From assembly GCF_005239225.2 (NCBI RefSeq), contig NC_133294.1, positions 16,071,631 through 16,135,630 of the forward strand: DNA of 64,000 nt, read 5' to 3'. The notes under the pieces were generated by a model that made no database searches, was not told the DNA's origin, and saw only the letters and a list, made by a program, of their open reading frames with translations. The stretch is from Populus alba. Taxonomy: Eukaryota > Streptophyta > Magnoliopsida > Malpighiales > Salicaceae. Shown here in pieces: positions 22,701-34,009 of the stretch. The position numbers and the translations under genes are program-made. The first letter of the stretch is position 1. Each line of letters begins with the position of its first letter.

Positions 22701-24835
22701 AGTATGTTCATCTTGTTGTCAGTAGAGGATTTGGCAGCACCACTAACAACTCCTAACGACAGACTTTCATCTAACGATACATTCTGAGCATCAGAGTTAT
22801 AAAAATTGCTCTCCAAAGATGTTCCCCTTTTCTCATGGTTTGATACATTACCAAAAGATTGATGACCGAGCTTTTCTTCTATGATGGAATTTCCTACACC
22901 AAAAGGTTTAAGTGTGGAACCTGGAAGATCAAATTTTGAAGCAATATCAGAACTGTATTAAAGAATTGTAGATTAAAAGAAAACATATGACAGTTCATTT
23001 ACTAACCAACAGAATAGTCACTTAGGCTTATGCTAAGAAGGGGCCTTTCATCATTTCGTCTCGCACCAGATCCTCTCCTACAAACCTTAGTACAGAACAA
23101 GAAGAACAATGCTGCGAGAACAAATGTCACTGCAGCAGTCACAAGGACTGCAATGAGAACTGTTTTATTGTTATTTTTTCCATTATCTGGGTCAATATTT
23201 GGAACAGAAGCTGGACCTCCAGAAGAGTTTTCGCTGAGACTGGGAGGAGGTGGCGATGGTCGAGTAAAAAATAGTTCTTGCGGTGAAGGGGCAGGGTTTG
23301 GAGTGGAAACTGGAGAAAGAGCCAGGTCTGGAGCTGGTGCAGGGCTAGGAATCAGGGATCCAACAGCAGGCGCTGGGGCTGGAGCCTCTGCAATGCTCTG
23401 AAGCAAATTCCTTCTTGCACCAGCATGCCTATGAAATAAGGAATTTAGAGAAGTTGAGTGATAAATATCTGCGCCGCCTTCATCTCCAGAAACATGGAAC
23501 AGATAACTGTTTTTTCTTATACAATCTAAAATAGTTTCCTTTAACTGGGGATGCAAGACTTTAATCAATCTCTGACTGTTTTCTTTTGCCATTGACCAGC
23601 CCTCTGAGCTAAGTTCATCGGCCCCACTAAATGTTTCCTCTGGTGAAAAGAAATTATTTCCACCAGCTTCCTTCAGACGAATCAAATCCACCTTGCAAAT
23701 GATGCATAGTAGCTCTGCCTGCAATCCAAAAAAAATTCAAGTAAATATTTGCCCATTTGAGAAGATTAAACTGGTATTTCAGATGCGCATTAAGAAGCAG
23801 ACATATATAAATATGAATTAAGAACAAGCAGTAGACATGTGAGGTTGCCTCACACACACACACACACACACACACAAAAGCAAATGAAGGCTATGCCATA
23901 TTTGCAGGGGGGATGAGAGAGAGCGAGAGAAGACAACATAATCAGTACAAAGGAAGAACTTGGAAGAGCATATCCCTACTTAGGCATAGACATAAGCATA
24001 TGCACAATGGATATAATCATGGATGCAATGGTGCATGATACACCTCAGGTCAAAGTTTATTGTGGTATTATGATCCTTATCAATGATCGATGTCTATCTT
24101 CAGCAATGACTAGCTTTCAGATAAATTAAAAATTATCGTTGCTTTTTATATGACAAAGAATTCAATAATCACAACTCTTCCATCTGATCCTCCCCTCCTC
24201 CGGTGCCCAAAATTAATATTTAAGAAAAAATTCACAAGGCCCTGAACAAAGAAGAAAAGGGAAGAAATTCAGGACTGAGAGTAAACAGTATTGTGATCGT
24301 GATTCACAAGGGGTGCAACAAGGTTAAATCATACATCTCGATGAAATGTTACATACGTATAACTCATTGTGACATAAATTTATCAGCCAATAGTCATATT
24401 GTACAAATAATTTAATACCAATTTACACAATTATGATGAATCTAAACCTTTGAACCATGAACCATACACGCCATAACTCTCATTTCTAGTTTGTAAGAGG
24501 CATAAACAGCAGTTTGACATCCCCAACTGACAATCTATCAGCATGCAAAAGGGTATTTGAAGCACGATAACCTCAATTGTTATCACAAATTTATTAAACT
24601 GTAAGCAATATAAATTTGTTATCACAAATTTAAGAGTACGTGTGGTATAAAGTCCTACCGTGTCCTTATCAACATCTCCAGTTGCTGGATTAACTAATTG
24701 CCTCAAAAACACTTCTTCTGTCCTTCCTTTGTAATCCAAGCTCACCACCACCGATGCACATAGCAGAATCACCAAGAAACTGAAACAACTTGACTTCATA
24801 CGAACCACTTGTTGTTGATTCATCCTTGTAAGCAT
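19783..24835 (-). CDS. FH5: Class I formin (FH5-like), six exons
   Basis: Exons 24835-24659, 23718-23007, 22920-22197, 22101-21902, 21571-21336 and 20649-19783 join in phase to encode 971 residues. Class I plant formins anchor actin nucleation to the plasma membrane or cell plate. AtFH5 acts at the cell plate. Visible parts: signal peptide at about residues 13-33; a lumenal segment with RTEEVFLRQLVNPATGDV and a Pro/Ala-rich extensin-like stretch; a membrane helix at about 245-268 followed by KVCRR; an FH1 domain with many poly-Pro blocks at about 370-485; and an FH2 domain from KPFFWDKVLANP (about 512) onward with the hallmark GNRMNDGTFRGGAQAFKL. The tail ends in Ser and acidic residues. All introns are GT-AG. 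Three in-frame ATGs lie within the first 13 codons, and the first is used here, though the third fits best as a signal-peptide start. The next gene downstream in plus coordinates is the heat-shock protein, as in Arabidopsis. Confidence 0.95.
22245..22700. repeat. Low-complexity FH1-coding segment (poly-proline)
   Basis: GC-rich GGTGGAGG / GGGGGAG repeats on the plus strand encode the poly-Pro blocks of the formin FH1 domain, which bind profilin-actin. The 180-codon Gly-rich plus-strand frame here is an antisense shadow. Confidence 0.85.
23850..23876. repeat. (CA)n microsatellite in formin intron 1
   Basis: About 13 CA units lie inside the 939-base first intron of the formin gene (23719-24658). 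Confidence 0.95.
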
Positions 24836-25689
24836 GAAATATCGTTCTCATTTCATCAATAGTTAAACCCCTGGTCGAAGGATCAAAACCCTTACAATAC
24901 CTTCATAACACACAAAACCAACCCAAGAAGCTTCAAGCTTTTAACTGAATTCAACTTCTATCAAGATAAGCCTCTTGACACAACCCAACCACCAAAATCT
25001 AGATACTAATTCTCAAAAGCCCAGATAAAGTTTTTGCCTAAAAATTCAAACTTGGAATCAAAACTCAATTCACCAAACAAGACTCAGAATATGTCTCCTC
25101 AAACAGGTCAAAAAATAGAATCAAATAACATAAATAGCGAAATCCACAAAGAATTGACACAAATGAGCCTTATTGCAATAAAACCTTATTATTTTGTGAA
25201 GGAGATGTGAAGGAGTTTTGGTAAGAAAAACAAAAGGGTGTTAGATTTTGACTAGATCCAATCAAATGAAGCTCAAAAGGAACGTTGGCTATGCATGAAT
25301 AGACAATGTTGTTGACCTGGAAAACGGTGAATTTTTCTTTTTTGTCTTTCTCTTTCTTCAATAAGGTTTCATTGAAAAGTAAGAGCTGACAAAGAATTTA
25401 AGAAAAATTGTAAATTTTCAATTTTTTATTGCAATGAAACCTTATTCGTTTGAAACTTGTTGATTGATGTTGGTGGGCTTCTTGAGATAAAAACTTAAAA
25501 GATATCAAGAGCGAGAAAGAAGAGAGAGATGGACGCGGTAAGTATAACCCAAATACTAGATTTTTTATTCAGTTAAAAATTCTTCTCTCTTTCTAGAAAA
25601 AGAAATTAAGCCTTTTTATTTTTTTTTTGAAAATCTGTTGACTAGTGATTGTGGACTCTTAATTATGATCAGTAGAGATAATTTGAATA

Positions 25690-27830
25690 TAATAGTTGTT
25701 TTTTAAAATAATTTTTATTTAAAAATATCTGTTTAAAAAAATTATTTGAACCTCGTTTTCAAACAAACATAAGTCTACATTGTGGTCCGTACTAAAATAC
25801 TTATGAATGTAAAAAAAAAAAATCAATTGGGAATGAATTTTTTGCAATTAATATGTTAATCTTCAAATTTTTTTACCCAACTTTTTATGTAACAAATTAA
25901 ATAATTTGAAATTTATCTCGACGCGTGTGGACAGTGGAATTCTATGATGTCTCTTTATTAGAGCACGAGCAGCAGTGCCAGATGTCGATTCGATGGGCTC
26001 ACGGGTGGGTTCAACGCGTCGCCGACCTACCCCCCTCCCTCTCTCTCTCTCTCTGCTTCCACTGCTTATGGTGAGGAATTCTAGAGCATCTGCCACTGAC
26101 CGTTGCTTTGGACAATGTGATATCATGTTTGCTATTATATTAATTAAAATAATATTTTTAATTTTTTAAAATTTATTTAAAAAAAAAATTAAAAAATTCA
26201 AATTTTTTACTGAACAAGGTTTGGACTGCGTTACCAAATGTTAGAGTTATTATTGTGCCGCAGTGATTAATTTACCACAAACTTTCACCGGTCATTCCCT
26301 GCTGTTTTTTTTTTTTATTTATTAATGTAAATGTTAGGATAACTTGTATATATTTTAATTAATTTTATGAATTTTAAAATTAACAATTATATAAATTTTT
26401 AATAGTCTTGAAGTTTGTAAAACTCAAACTGGTGATCTCTAAAGAGCAAATCTAAGACCTGATTAGTTGATTTGTTGTTATTCTTGCTTCTTGTATACAA
26501 CAATATCATGGATTCTGCCTTCATTTTTTTCGGGTGTGTTTGGAGTATAGTTGTGGTTATTTTTTAAAATGTTCTTTGCTTAGAACTATATCAAAATAAT
26601 ATATATTTTTTAAATTATTTTTTATATTACCACATCAAAACGATCCAAAACACTAAAAAAATATTAATTTTAAAAAAAAAATTATAATTTTTGAAAACAC
26701 GGGTTAGACCACATTCCCAAATGATCCCTTTCATATGCTTCTTCTCCTTCCCCACTCATGAACTTAAAAGCTTGTTTGAGAGTGTGACTATGATTATGGT
26801 TTAAAGTGCTTTTCATTTAGAAATATATTAAAATAATTTTTTTTTTTATTTTTTAAAAAATTATTTTTAAGATCGTACATGAAAATAATTCTACAAATAT
26901 AAAAAATAATAAATTTTAACTAAAAAATTAAATTTTTTAAAAACACAAGTTAGCTTATATTTTCAAATAAAGCATAGCTCCCCTTATCCACCGCTTGTAC
27001 GGAAGAGATTGGTTCAAGTTTTAGATACGAAATTAGAAACTCAAGCATTTTCTTCTCTCTTTTTTGATCTTCTTGCGGGTCATGGATTTTAAATTTTGTA
27101 ATCGCATATCTTGGTGAGATATATTGTTGATCAAGTTTTCTAGGTAGTGAATCTTGAGAAACACTACCCAAAATTATTAATTAGTTAAAGAATCGTGAGT
27201 TCGGATTATTTTTTACGGTATTTAATGAGTAATTAATAATATTTTTAAATTTTTTTTTAGATATGTATAGATTTATTTATTATTTTCACTTAGTCATGAA
27301 TTATTGTTTTTCCATTGTTTAAAATAAAAAATCAAGAAGAGTAGCTCATTAATTACTCTCCTTGCTCTTTGATAAATAGCGGTAATGTTTATTTTTGCAT
27401 TTTAAAAATATGCTTTTAAAAAAATTATTATTTTTTTATTTATTTTAAATTAATATTTTTTTATGTTTTCAAATTATTTTGATGTGTCAATATCAAAAAT
27501 AATTTTTTAAAAATAAAAAAATATTTTTTAATATTTTTTTAAGTAAAAAGTATTTTAAAAAATAACTATAACCATTAAATTAAAACATCGCAAAATTAAT
27601 AAGAAACTCTATACTTTTTTAAATCATAATCTTAACATGCTTAAAAATCTAGGATTGACCAGTTTTAATTTTTCTGAATAACACTAAGAATCTGTTTATT
27701 TCTATGTTTTAAAAATATTTTAAAAAAATTATTTTTTATTTATATCAAATTAATAGTTTTTAATATTTTCAAATCATTTTGATATACTAATTTTAAAAAA
27801 ATAAAAAATATTTTAAAAAATAAATATACT
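25690..27830. repeat. Cluster of AT-rich MITE-like repeats (five copies)
   Basis: Copies at about 25690-25770 (partial), 26530-26730, 26770-26970, 27375-27590 (reverse) and 27680-27830 (reverse). The 26530-26730 copy is the best preserved. Its ends GTTTGGAGTATAGTTGTGGT and AGACCACATTCCCAAATGAT are imperfect inverted repeats, and the core has ACCACATCAAAACGATCC and AACACTAAAAAAATATTAAT. This supports a non-autonomous DNA-transposon origin. Confidence 0.6.
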
Positions 27831-29359
27831 TCCGTAACCTATACTCTACATAAGTTTAAATGGCATATCTGAATAAGAAAGGTTTTTCTTCTTCTTCCTT
27901 TTCGTTTTTGATATAATAACTTACAAGTGTTTTAAACTGATTTGATGGATTCCATTTATTTTTATAAGCTTAGTGATGTGACAATTCAATTAAAATATAA
28001 ACCCGTTTAGTATGTCAACTTTAAAAACGTCACCACCTAACCTGTTACGTAACTCCATTATTACGCTGAAGTTATCATGATATATATAATTCAGTGAGTT
28101 TAACTAGTTAAAAAATAATTTAAATCGATAAAAACTTTAATAATAAAATTAAAAATATATGTATATAAAATTAATAAAATTAAAACTTCTTAATTAAACT
28201 CTTTATTTAATATAAATTTAAAATCAACCCATATAAAAATTATTTTCATATAATATTATTAATTTAATAAATTTAAAAATAACTAGATTGACAAATAAAA
28301 ATTATCTAATGATAAAATTAACAAAAAAATCTTTTAATTTTTTTTATTGTCTAGTATAAATTTAAAATTAAATTATATTAAACTTTTTTAAAATATTATT
28401 TTAAAATATTTTTTAAAAATAATTATAAACACGCTAATCTAGATTAAAAGGGTCTGCGAAGGGGTCGGTGGGATGACTTTACTGGGGGCAAAAAGAAAGA
28501 AATAGATTATTACAAATTTATGGTATAATAGAGAGAAGGACGAAAGTCATTGTCATTCTTCAAACGTTACATTGTTTGTCAAATCAAGTGGGTTCCTTGT
28601 ATTCTCCATTTCTTAACACCGAAACCAAGAAAATTGAGAGAAAAAAATATGGTTAGACAAATCAAAACAAATCAAAAATCACTTAGATTTGGTTTAGTAA
28701 TGGAAGGAGTTTATTTCTTTCTCTATACATTAGGGTTCAAATTTTACTGTGCATACATGTCATCTCCACGGATGTTTTACATGTTTATTGGGTTTGCAGG
28801 ATGTTCAGTGAGCCGTGAGAATTAGTTGCACGTAAGCTGGTCCGAACACTCATGTAAATAATAATAAAAAAAGATAATTTTAAAGGAAGTTGGTTAATTC
28901 TTTAAATTTTAATTTTTTTTTTAAATATTATTAGTTTGAAATTTTTAGGTTGAAAAAGATTTTATATAATTATTAATTTTAGGGTAAATAATAAAATTAG
29001 TTAAAATCTACATAAGCTAAAAACTTGAACACTAATATTAATAAAAAAAATTTTTTTCTTATATATATATATATATTTTTTTATGGAAATCTCCGACTAT
29101 TTTCTATTCCACAGACCATGTTTCTAAGCTCCGTTGAATTTTCTTCTCCTTTGAAAACTGAGGTTTAATATTCTAGATGAAAAGTGTTTATTCCTTCAAA
29201 TTATATCAAAAAACTTTTAAAAAAAATATTTAACGCCACCACAATAAAATCATCAAAAAATATTAAAAAATTTAATCAATTTAATGCTTTTCATACTAAA
29301 CATGTACACCTTCAAATCAAGTTACAATATCGGCTTCTTAATTAATATTTTTGTTTAAA

Positions 29360-29580
29360 ATAAACATGTTTAAAAATATAATTATAGTTGTAATTATAGT
29401 TGTTTTTTAAAGTAATTTTTACTTAGAAATTATTAAAATAATATTTTTTTAATTTTTAAAAATTATTTTAAATATCAGCATATTAAAATAATCTAAAAAC
29501 ATCAAAAACATATTAATTTAAAAAAAAATAAAAAAAATTTCAAATTTTTTTAAAATATAAAAACAAACGGTATAGAAGTA
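29360..29580. repeat. AT-rich MITE-like repeat
   Basis: Forward copy with the family centre ATCAGCATATTAAAATAATC and the right part TATTAATTTAAAAAAAAATA, followed by AAAAACAAACGGTA. Confidence 0.55.
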
Positions 29581-29727
29581 CAAGCTTTGTTCCCTAATTG
29601 GCAGCTGCTGGCCAACTTCTCAATTCCCATAAATTTGAGCTAATCTTTGACTTCAATGTCAGTTCTGTAAGAAATTTGCCAAAAGATTAAAGAAAGAAAC
29701 CACACCGAGAGGCCAAGGATGACACAC

Positions 29728-29877
29728 CTAGACGATCAGGATCATCTTGTCCTCTCTCAGTTTGTCTAAGAATGGCAACACAGGATTAGCCCTCGCCTTT
29801 AGAGATAACTGCATCTGTAATTTGTGTTCAAGCTTTTTTGCCTGTGCCCCATTATTCATCACTAGAAATTCAAGCAT
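29728..29877 (-). pseudogene. Orphan exon-like fragment, 49 codons
   Basis: A minus-strand open frame starts at an ATG directly after a good acceptor (CTCTATAG) and ends at a TAG followed by GTGTGT, a possible donor. The peptide MLEFLVMNNGAQAKKLEHKL followed by QMQLSLKARANPVLPFLDKL looks protein-like: charged, helical, with an NPVLPFLD block faintly like SURP/SWAP domains. I find no joining exons. It is best read as a gene fragment, and the family guess is weak. Confidence 0.3.
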
Positions 29878-31027
29878 CTATAGAGCAGATACTAATGCTG
29901 CTTTTAGAAAAGCAACTCCCATGGATGCCATTGAAGATGCATTGCAATGCATAAAGCTTCAAATACAGTAGTCAATAGAATTATGGGTACTGAAACAAGA
30001 AAGATTAGAGATATGAAAACTGTAAGCATGCAAGGAAGAATGTGCAGCGTGACATTACAAAGAAAATATTCCTTTGACATCAGCATTTTTCATCCCCAAG
30101 TTCGCAATTGCATCAAGAAGCAAACTTTAAGGGATCAAGCAAATTTTGCATATGATTATCGCAGGATTTCCACGTAAATTCTGTGTTAATGCAATTAAAA
30201 CAGTGTTTTGCATACAAATCGTAATTAACATTCAAATCATACTATTGTTCTTTTGCCTGATCTTAAAACGTAAACAGTATGCAGACCAATATTTGAACTC
30301 TTGCTCTCTTCCCTGTCTGTGAAGAACAATACCAGAGTGGCTGGTGCTGCAAAATAAGGGTTAGGAATAGTTCACCAGCGATCAGGAATCAGGATCCTTC
30401 CAATGGACTGCATTTATTTCACCTTGCCTTGGACTTGAAGCATCATGAACTTAGTAGACCAAGGAAAACATTAATCTATGCGTTACTTTCCTTCTTCTCC
30501 ATAGCTCAAAATATACAAAATTACTGAGCAGTGTGACAGTTTGACCCAAAAAGTTGTTTACCTAGAGTACTCTAGAAACTGTCTGAGTTTCAAATCCAGG
30601 TGTTTTCATTCGCTTAAACACATCAAGATTGTGACAAGTACTAGAGACAAAGAACAGATGAAGTGTCCTGCCATTGTGATTGTGTGGACAGCAAGGGTAT
30701 GCATAGTTCCTGGAAAAACTATTGAAGATTCTCTTCTAAAGGCTAAATGAGCTCTGATCCGTTCTTTCAAAATAATCTATTGGCATGCTTATTTCAGTGG
30801 GTTGCCACATGGCATCGGTGCATGGCTCTTCCATTACTTCTTACTGTTGAACAAGGTGTGAAAGGAATATATTCCTTCTTGCTTTACAGCCCTCCAAATC
30901 TTTTCAAGGAATTTGTTCTTTGCTTTCTCAAAGGGTTGCTCTCACACTATAAGAAGTCTAAATTAAAGCATATCAAGTATAAACTGTCTCCAGGAAAAAT
31001 TCTTAAAATTCTCAGCTCTAGTAAGTA

Positions 31028-31993
31028 ATGGCAAGTTGGAAACAGCTAGAAGTTCACACAGAAGATCAAACTCCACACAAATGGAGTGTTTCATTAAGTG
31101 AGGACATGTTCAAGAGATTTTTTTCGCTGGGATGTCCAGTAGTGCATAAGATTTTTGGTGAAGGATCACTGTTCAGTCCATTATTGTTTGGAAAATATTT
31201 CGATCCTTCAGATGCCTTTCCACTTTGGGAGTTTGAGTCAGATGTCTTGTTATCTAATCTTCGGAGCTCTGGCAAGACTAATATTGATTGGTTTCAGACA
31301 GATGATGCCTATGTACTAAAAGCTGATTTATCAGGTAAGTGTTCTTAGCAATTCGCGAACATCTTTAAAATTTCTGAACTTTGCTTGAAATGATGATTAT
31401 GAACCAAGGAAACAATAAAACCTAAGGAGTCACAGGCTTAAGTATGATTATACCAGAAGACTTGAAGATAAGTGTTCTTAGCAATTCGCGGACATGTTTA
31501 AAATTTCTGAACTTTGCTTGAAATGATGATTATGAACCAAGGAAACAATAAAACCTAAGGAGTCACAGGCTTAAATATGATTATACCAGAAGACTTGAAG
31601 ATAAGGCCAAAACTCCATAGGTTTAAACTGAAGCAAATTTTCCCTTTAAGGAATGCTTTTGAATTTTCTCAAATGTTATGATTTGTTACAGCGGGAGTGG
31701 AGAATAATACCGTGCAATTCTTTGTCGAAAATGGGAAAATCATGGAAATTAGTGGTCAGTGGAAACCGAAAAGAGATCAGTCGAAAACGAAAGACTGGAG
31801 AAGTGGCAACTGGTGGGAGCATGGTTATGTTAGAAGGCTTGAGATTCCAGGAGATGCTGATTGGAAAGATACCGAGGCGTATGTGAGTAATGACATGTTT
31901 CTAGAAGTAAGAATTCCCAAGAGCTCTCTGGTTTCTGATACTCCTCCAGCTCCAGGAAAAGGCATCCTGGCCAAAATTTCTGATCATCTGTAA
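31028..31993 (+). CDS. Class VI small heat-shock protein (HSP20 family)
   Basis: Exons 31028-31334 and 31692-31993, with a phase-1 GT-AG intron, encode 202 residues beginning MASWKQLEVHTEDQTPHKWS. The C-terminal half is an alpha-crystallin domain. It runs from INIDWFQTDDAY-like sequence (here NIDWFQTDDAYVLKADLS) through VQFFVENGKIMEISGQW to DMFLEVRIPKSSL. Small heat-shock proteins hold unfolded clients. The length, long N-terminus and position between a formin and an ATK kinesin match Arabidopsis At5g54660 (21.7 kDa class VI HSP), which is thought to lack an organelle targeting signal. I saw no canonical GAAnnTTC heat-shock element in the 130 bases before the ATG, only a GAAnnnnTTC palindrome (GGAATATATTCC near 30866). 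The intron contains a 133-bp tandem duplication. Confidence 0.92.
31336..31601. repeat. 133-bp tandem duplication inside the HSP20 intron
   Basis: The 133 bases from 31336 are repeated from 31469 with only a few substitutions. The first copy begins one base inside the GT donor, so the second copy starts ATAAGT and does not recreate a donor site. Confidence 0.95.
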
Positions 31994-32837
31994 GTTTTAA
32001 GTGAGTCTGTGAATGTAAGAATTTAAACTTTACAAGGTAATGTTACTCCTAATTCCTAGCATAATGAAATCTCTTACATCATTAGTGTAAATGACAAGAA
32101 CCCCGTAAGAATATAATTTATGCGCATCAAAGGATCATGTTTGAAACATGAGCAAACACTATTGAGTAACCCTTGTTAAGGCAACAAAGGTTCCTTTTCA
32201 CATGATGGGTCTTGGACAGCTTCCACCTTACAAGCATCTGATCTAACGAGCAACGAATTAAGAGACTGATCATGATGGCATGAAGTGGATTATAACCAAA
32301 AAAGAGTTCATCTTCTTTCCAGCTGCAGAGTTCACTACTAGCATACAGAGAAAAAGAAAAAAGGGCCAAAAATCAAGAGAAAGGGAGAGGTTCATTAAGA
32401 CTGGGCAATAGGCAAAAGCCTAAGCCTGAAAGATCTTTACCTCCTGTTCACCTGGCAGGTGCTAAGCTAAGACTAAGACTAATTAACAGAGTCTCAAAAG
32501 GATTGTCATGCATTTGAGTAATTCCTGGAAGGGAAAACTATGAAAACTGAACATCAACAGATAAAATAAATCAGCAACTGGATTCAGCAGTAACATATAT
32601 ACTTGTGTTGAAACGAACATAAGCCAAATCAAGCTCCTTTATTTTCTTAAATTTCCTATAACTGTCATCAAGAGTGCTGATGAAGAATATTGAGGAAAGA
32701 TCCCAGCATAATCCAATGATTGTCTCTGACATCATAGGTCAAGCTTTGCTTAAAGAAAACATAGGTGTTTCATGCAAACTGATAGCCAAGAGTGTAAAGC
32801 AACCAAACATAAGCAGAGAAGGGATAATATACATAGC

Positions 32838-33010
32838 AATGTTGCTTGGACTCGGGATCCTATATCCGACACACTGATACATATCTGACTTGCCTTTTTT
32901 TTCAAATTTTCTTTCATCTTTCAATGTACTTGAAGTGTCCAGGTGTTCATGTCTATGTCCATTGCAGAGCACGAGTAGTCTTAAGGAAAACGAAAGCGAC
33001 ATAGAGTCAT
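32838..33010. repeat. Possible short interspersed element remnant
   Basis: The stretch starts GCAATGTTGCTTGGACTCGG, continues with CCGACACACTGATAC and ends near GACATAGAGTCATAGCTTTC. I associate this TTGCTTGGACTCGG / CCGACACG arrangement with a short dispersed plant repeat often found in transcripts. This is a recollection only. The 87-codon minus-strand frame across it is a by-product. Confidence 0.3.
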
Positions 33011-33211
33011 AGCTTTCGAATCCAAATCAGGGAAGCCATTTGCCATCTGAAGAAGACGCTTCCGTGAGCCAATTGTATGCTCATGATCATGATCTTGCTT
33101 TCACATACCTTTCATCATCCAAGCATGTGACAATGATTAGTCTTTAAACATGTGATAATCTGAGGTATATTTACTAATATATAATATGTACTTCAAATGG
33201 GAAAACATCAA

Positions 33212-33284
33212 GGGGATGTAGCTCAGATGGTAGAGCGCTCGCTTAGCATGCGAGAGGTACGGGGATCGATACCCCGCATCTCCA
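33212..33284 (+). tRNA. tRNA-Ala (anticodon AGC)
   Basis: The 73 bases fold as a full cloverleaf. The acceptor stem GGGGATG pairs with CATCTCC (one G-U), the D arm is GCTC/GAGC, and the anticodon stem CTCGC/GCGAG encloses TTAGCAT with anticodon AGC at 33245-33247. The T arm CGGGG/CCCCG encloses ATCGATA, and the discriminator base is A. The A box TAGCTCAGATGG and B box GGGATCGATACC are internal Pol III promoters. There is no intron and no encoded CCA. A CAA lies just upstream, as in many plant tRNA genes. The T run that would end transcription is short and interrupted. Confidence 0.97.
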
Positions 33285-33871
33285 CTTGTTATTTCCTCTT
33301 GTAGCAATTTCTTCTAAATTCTAATCAATGAATTAATGGATCGTGAAATGGGCCCTTGATACGATTATGGATTCAATCAAAGCTCGCTTAGATCCGTTTG
33401 AGAAGGCCCATTAATTTTTTACTTGTAAAAAACCCCTCCCTAAAACACGTTTTGATTTTTGACTTGGCATTATTAATTAGCCCGAATTATATTCGAATTT
33501 TTTTCCTTAGATTGTGCGTTAAATCTCTCTTCTATAAAGTATTTTTATATTAGTTTGTATGCTAATTCATATTAAATTCATTCCGTGAGCAATGTTCAGA
33601 GTATATAAAGTATTCTCCACGTGGTTTTCAAGGTCTGAATTTAAAAGGTTAAAAAAAGAAATATATTTTCTTAACAATTAAATTATCCTTTTAAAATTAT
33701 CTTTTATAAACTATAGAACTTGTTTCATCTTTAATTAACAAACAAATTAGAAATCTGTCTCTGAATTAATAAACACATGCACGCGGTTTCCTTCTCTGAA
33801 AATCAAAATTAATAAATAAAAAGCTAACTAGAACTTAGCTTCATGCTATCAATCAACACAAGCTAGCCCTT

Positions 33872-33873
<2 letters not shown>

Positions 33874-33948
<75 letters not shown>
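33874..33948. repeat. (AT)n microsatellite, about 37 units
   Basis: Pure alternating AT run in intergenic DNA between tRNA-Ala and the tandem duplication. Confidence 0.97.
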
Positions 33949-33950
<2 letters not shown>

Positions 33951-34009
33951 CAACAAGCAAGCAATAGTGCCTGCCATGTGGCAATTGAACAGGGACATTA
34001 ATGAGGTGT

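Larger units (their letters stand above)
24836..29727. other. Formin upstream region and AT-rich intergenic DNA
   Basis: The first 700 bases probably contain the formin leader and promoter, with no clear TATA box that I can defend. The remainder is AT-rich with several MITE-like copies. The 91-codon frame at 28550-28825 shows no family resemblance, and I see no other gene. Confidence 0.55.

Noticed and set aside
22245..22787. 180-codon Gly-rich plus-strand frame
   Set aside because: Antisense of the poly-proline FH1 region of the formin. Composition explains it fully.
30860..31027. Heat-shock element upstream of the HSP20 gene
   Set aside because: GAA and TTC pairs are present but spaced by four bases (GGAATATATTCC), not the two needed for a canonical element.
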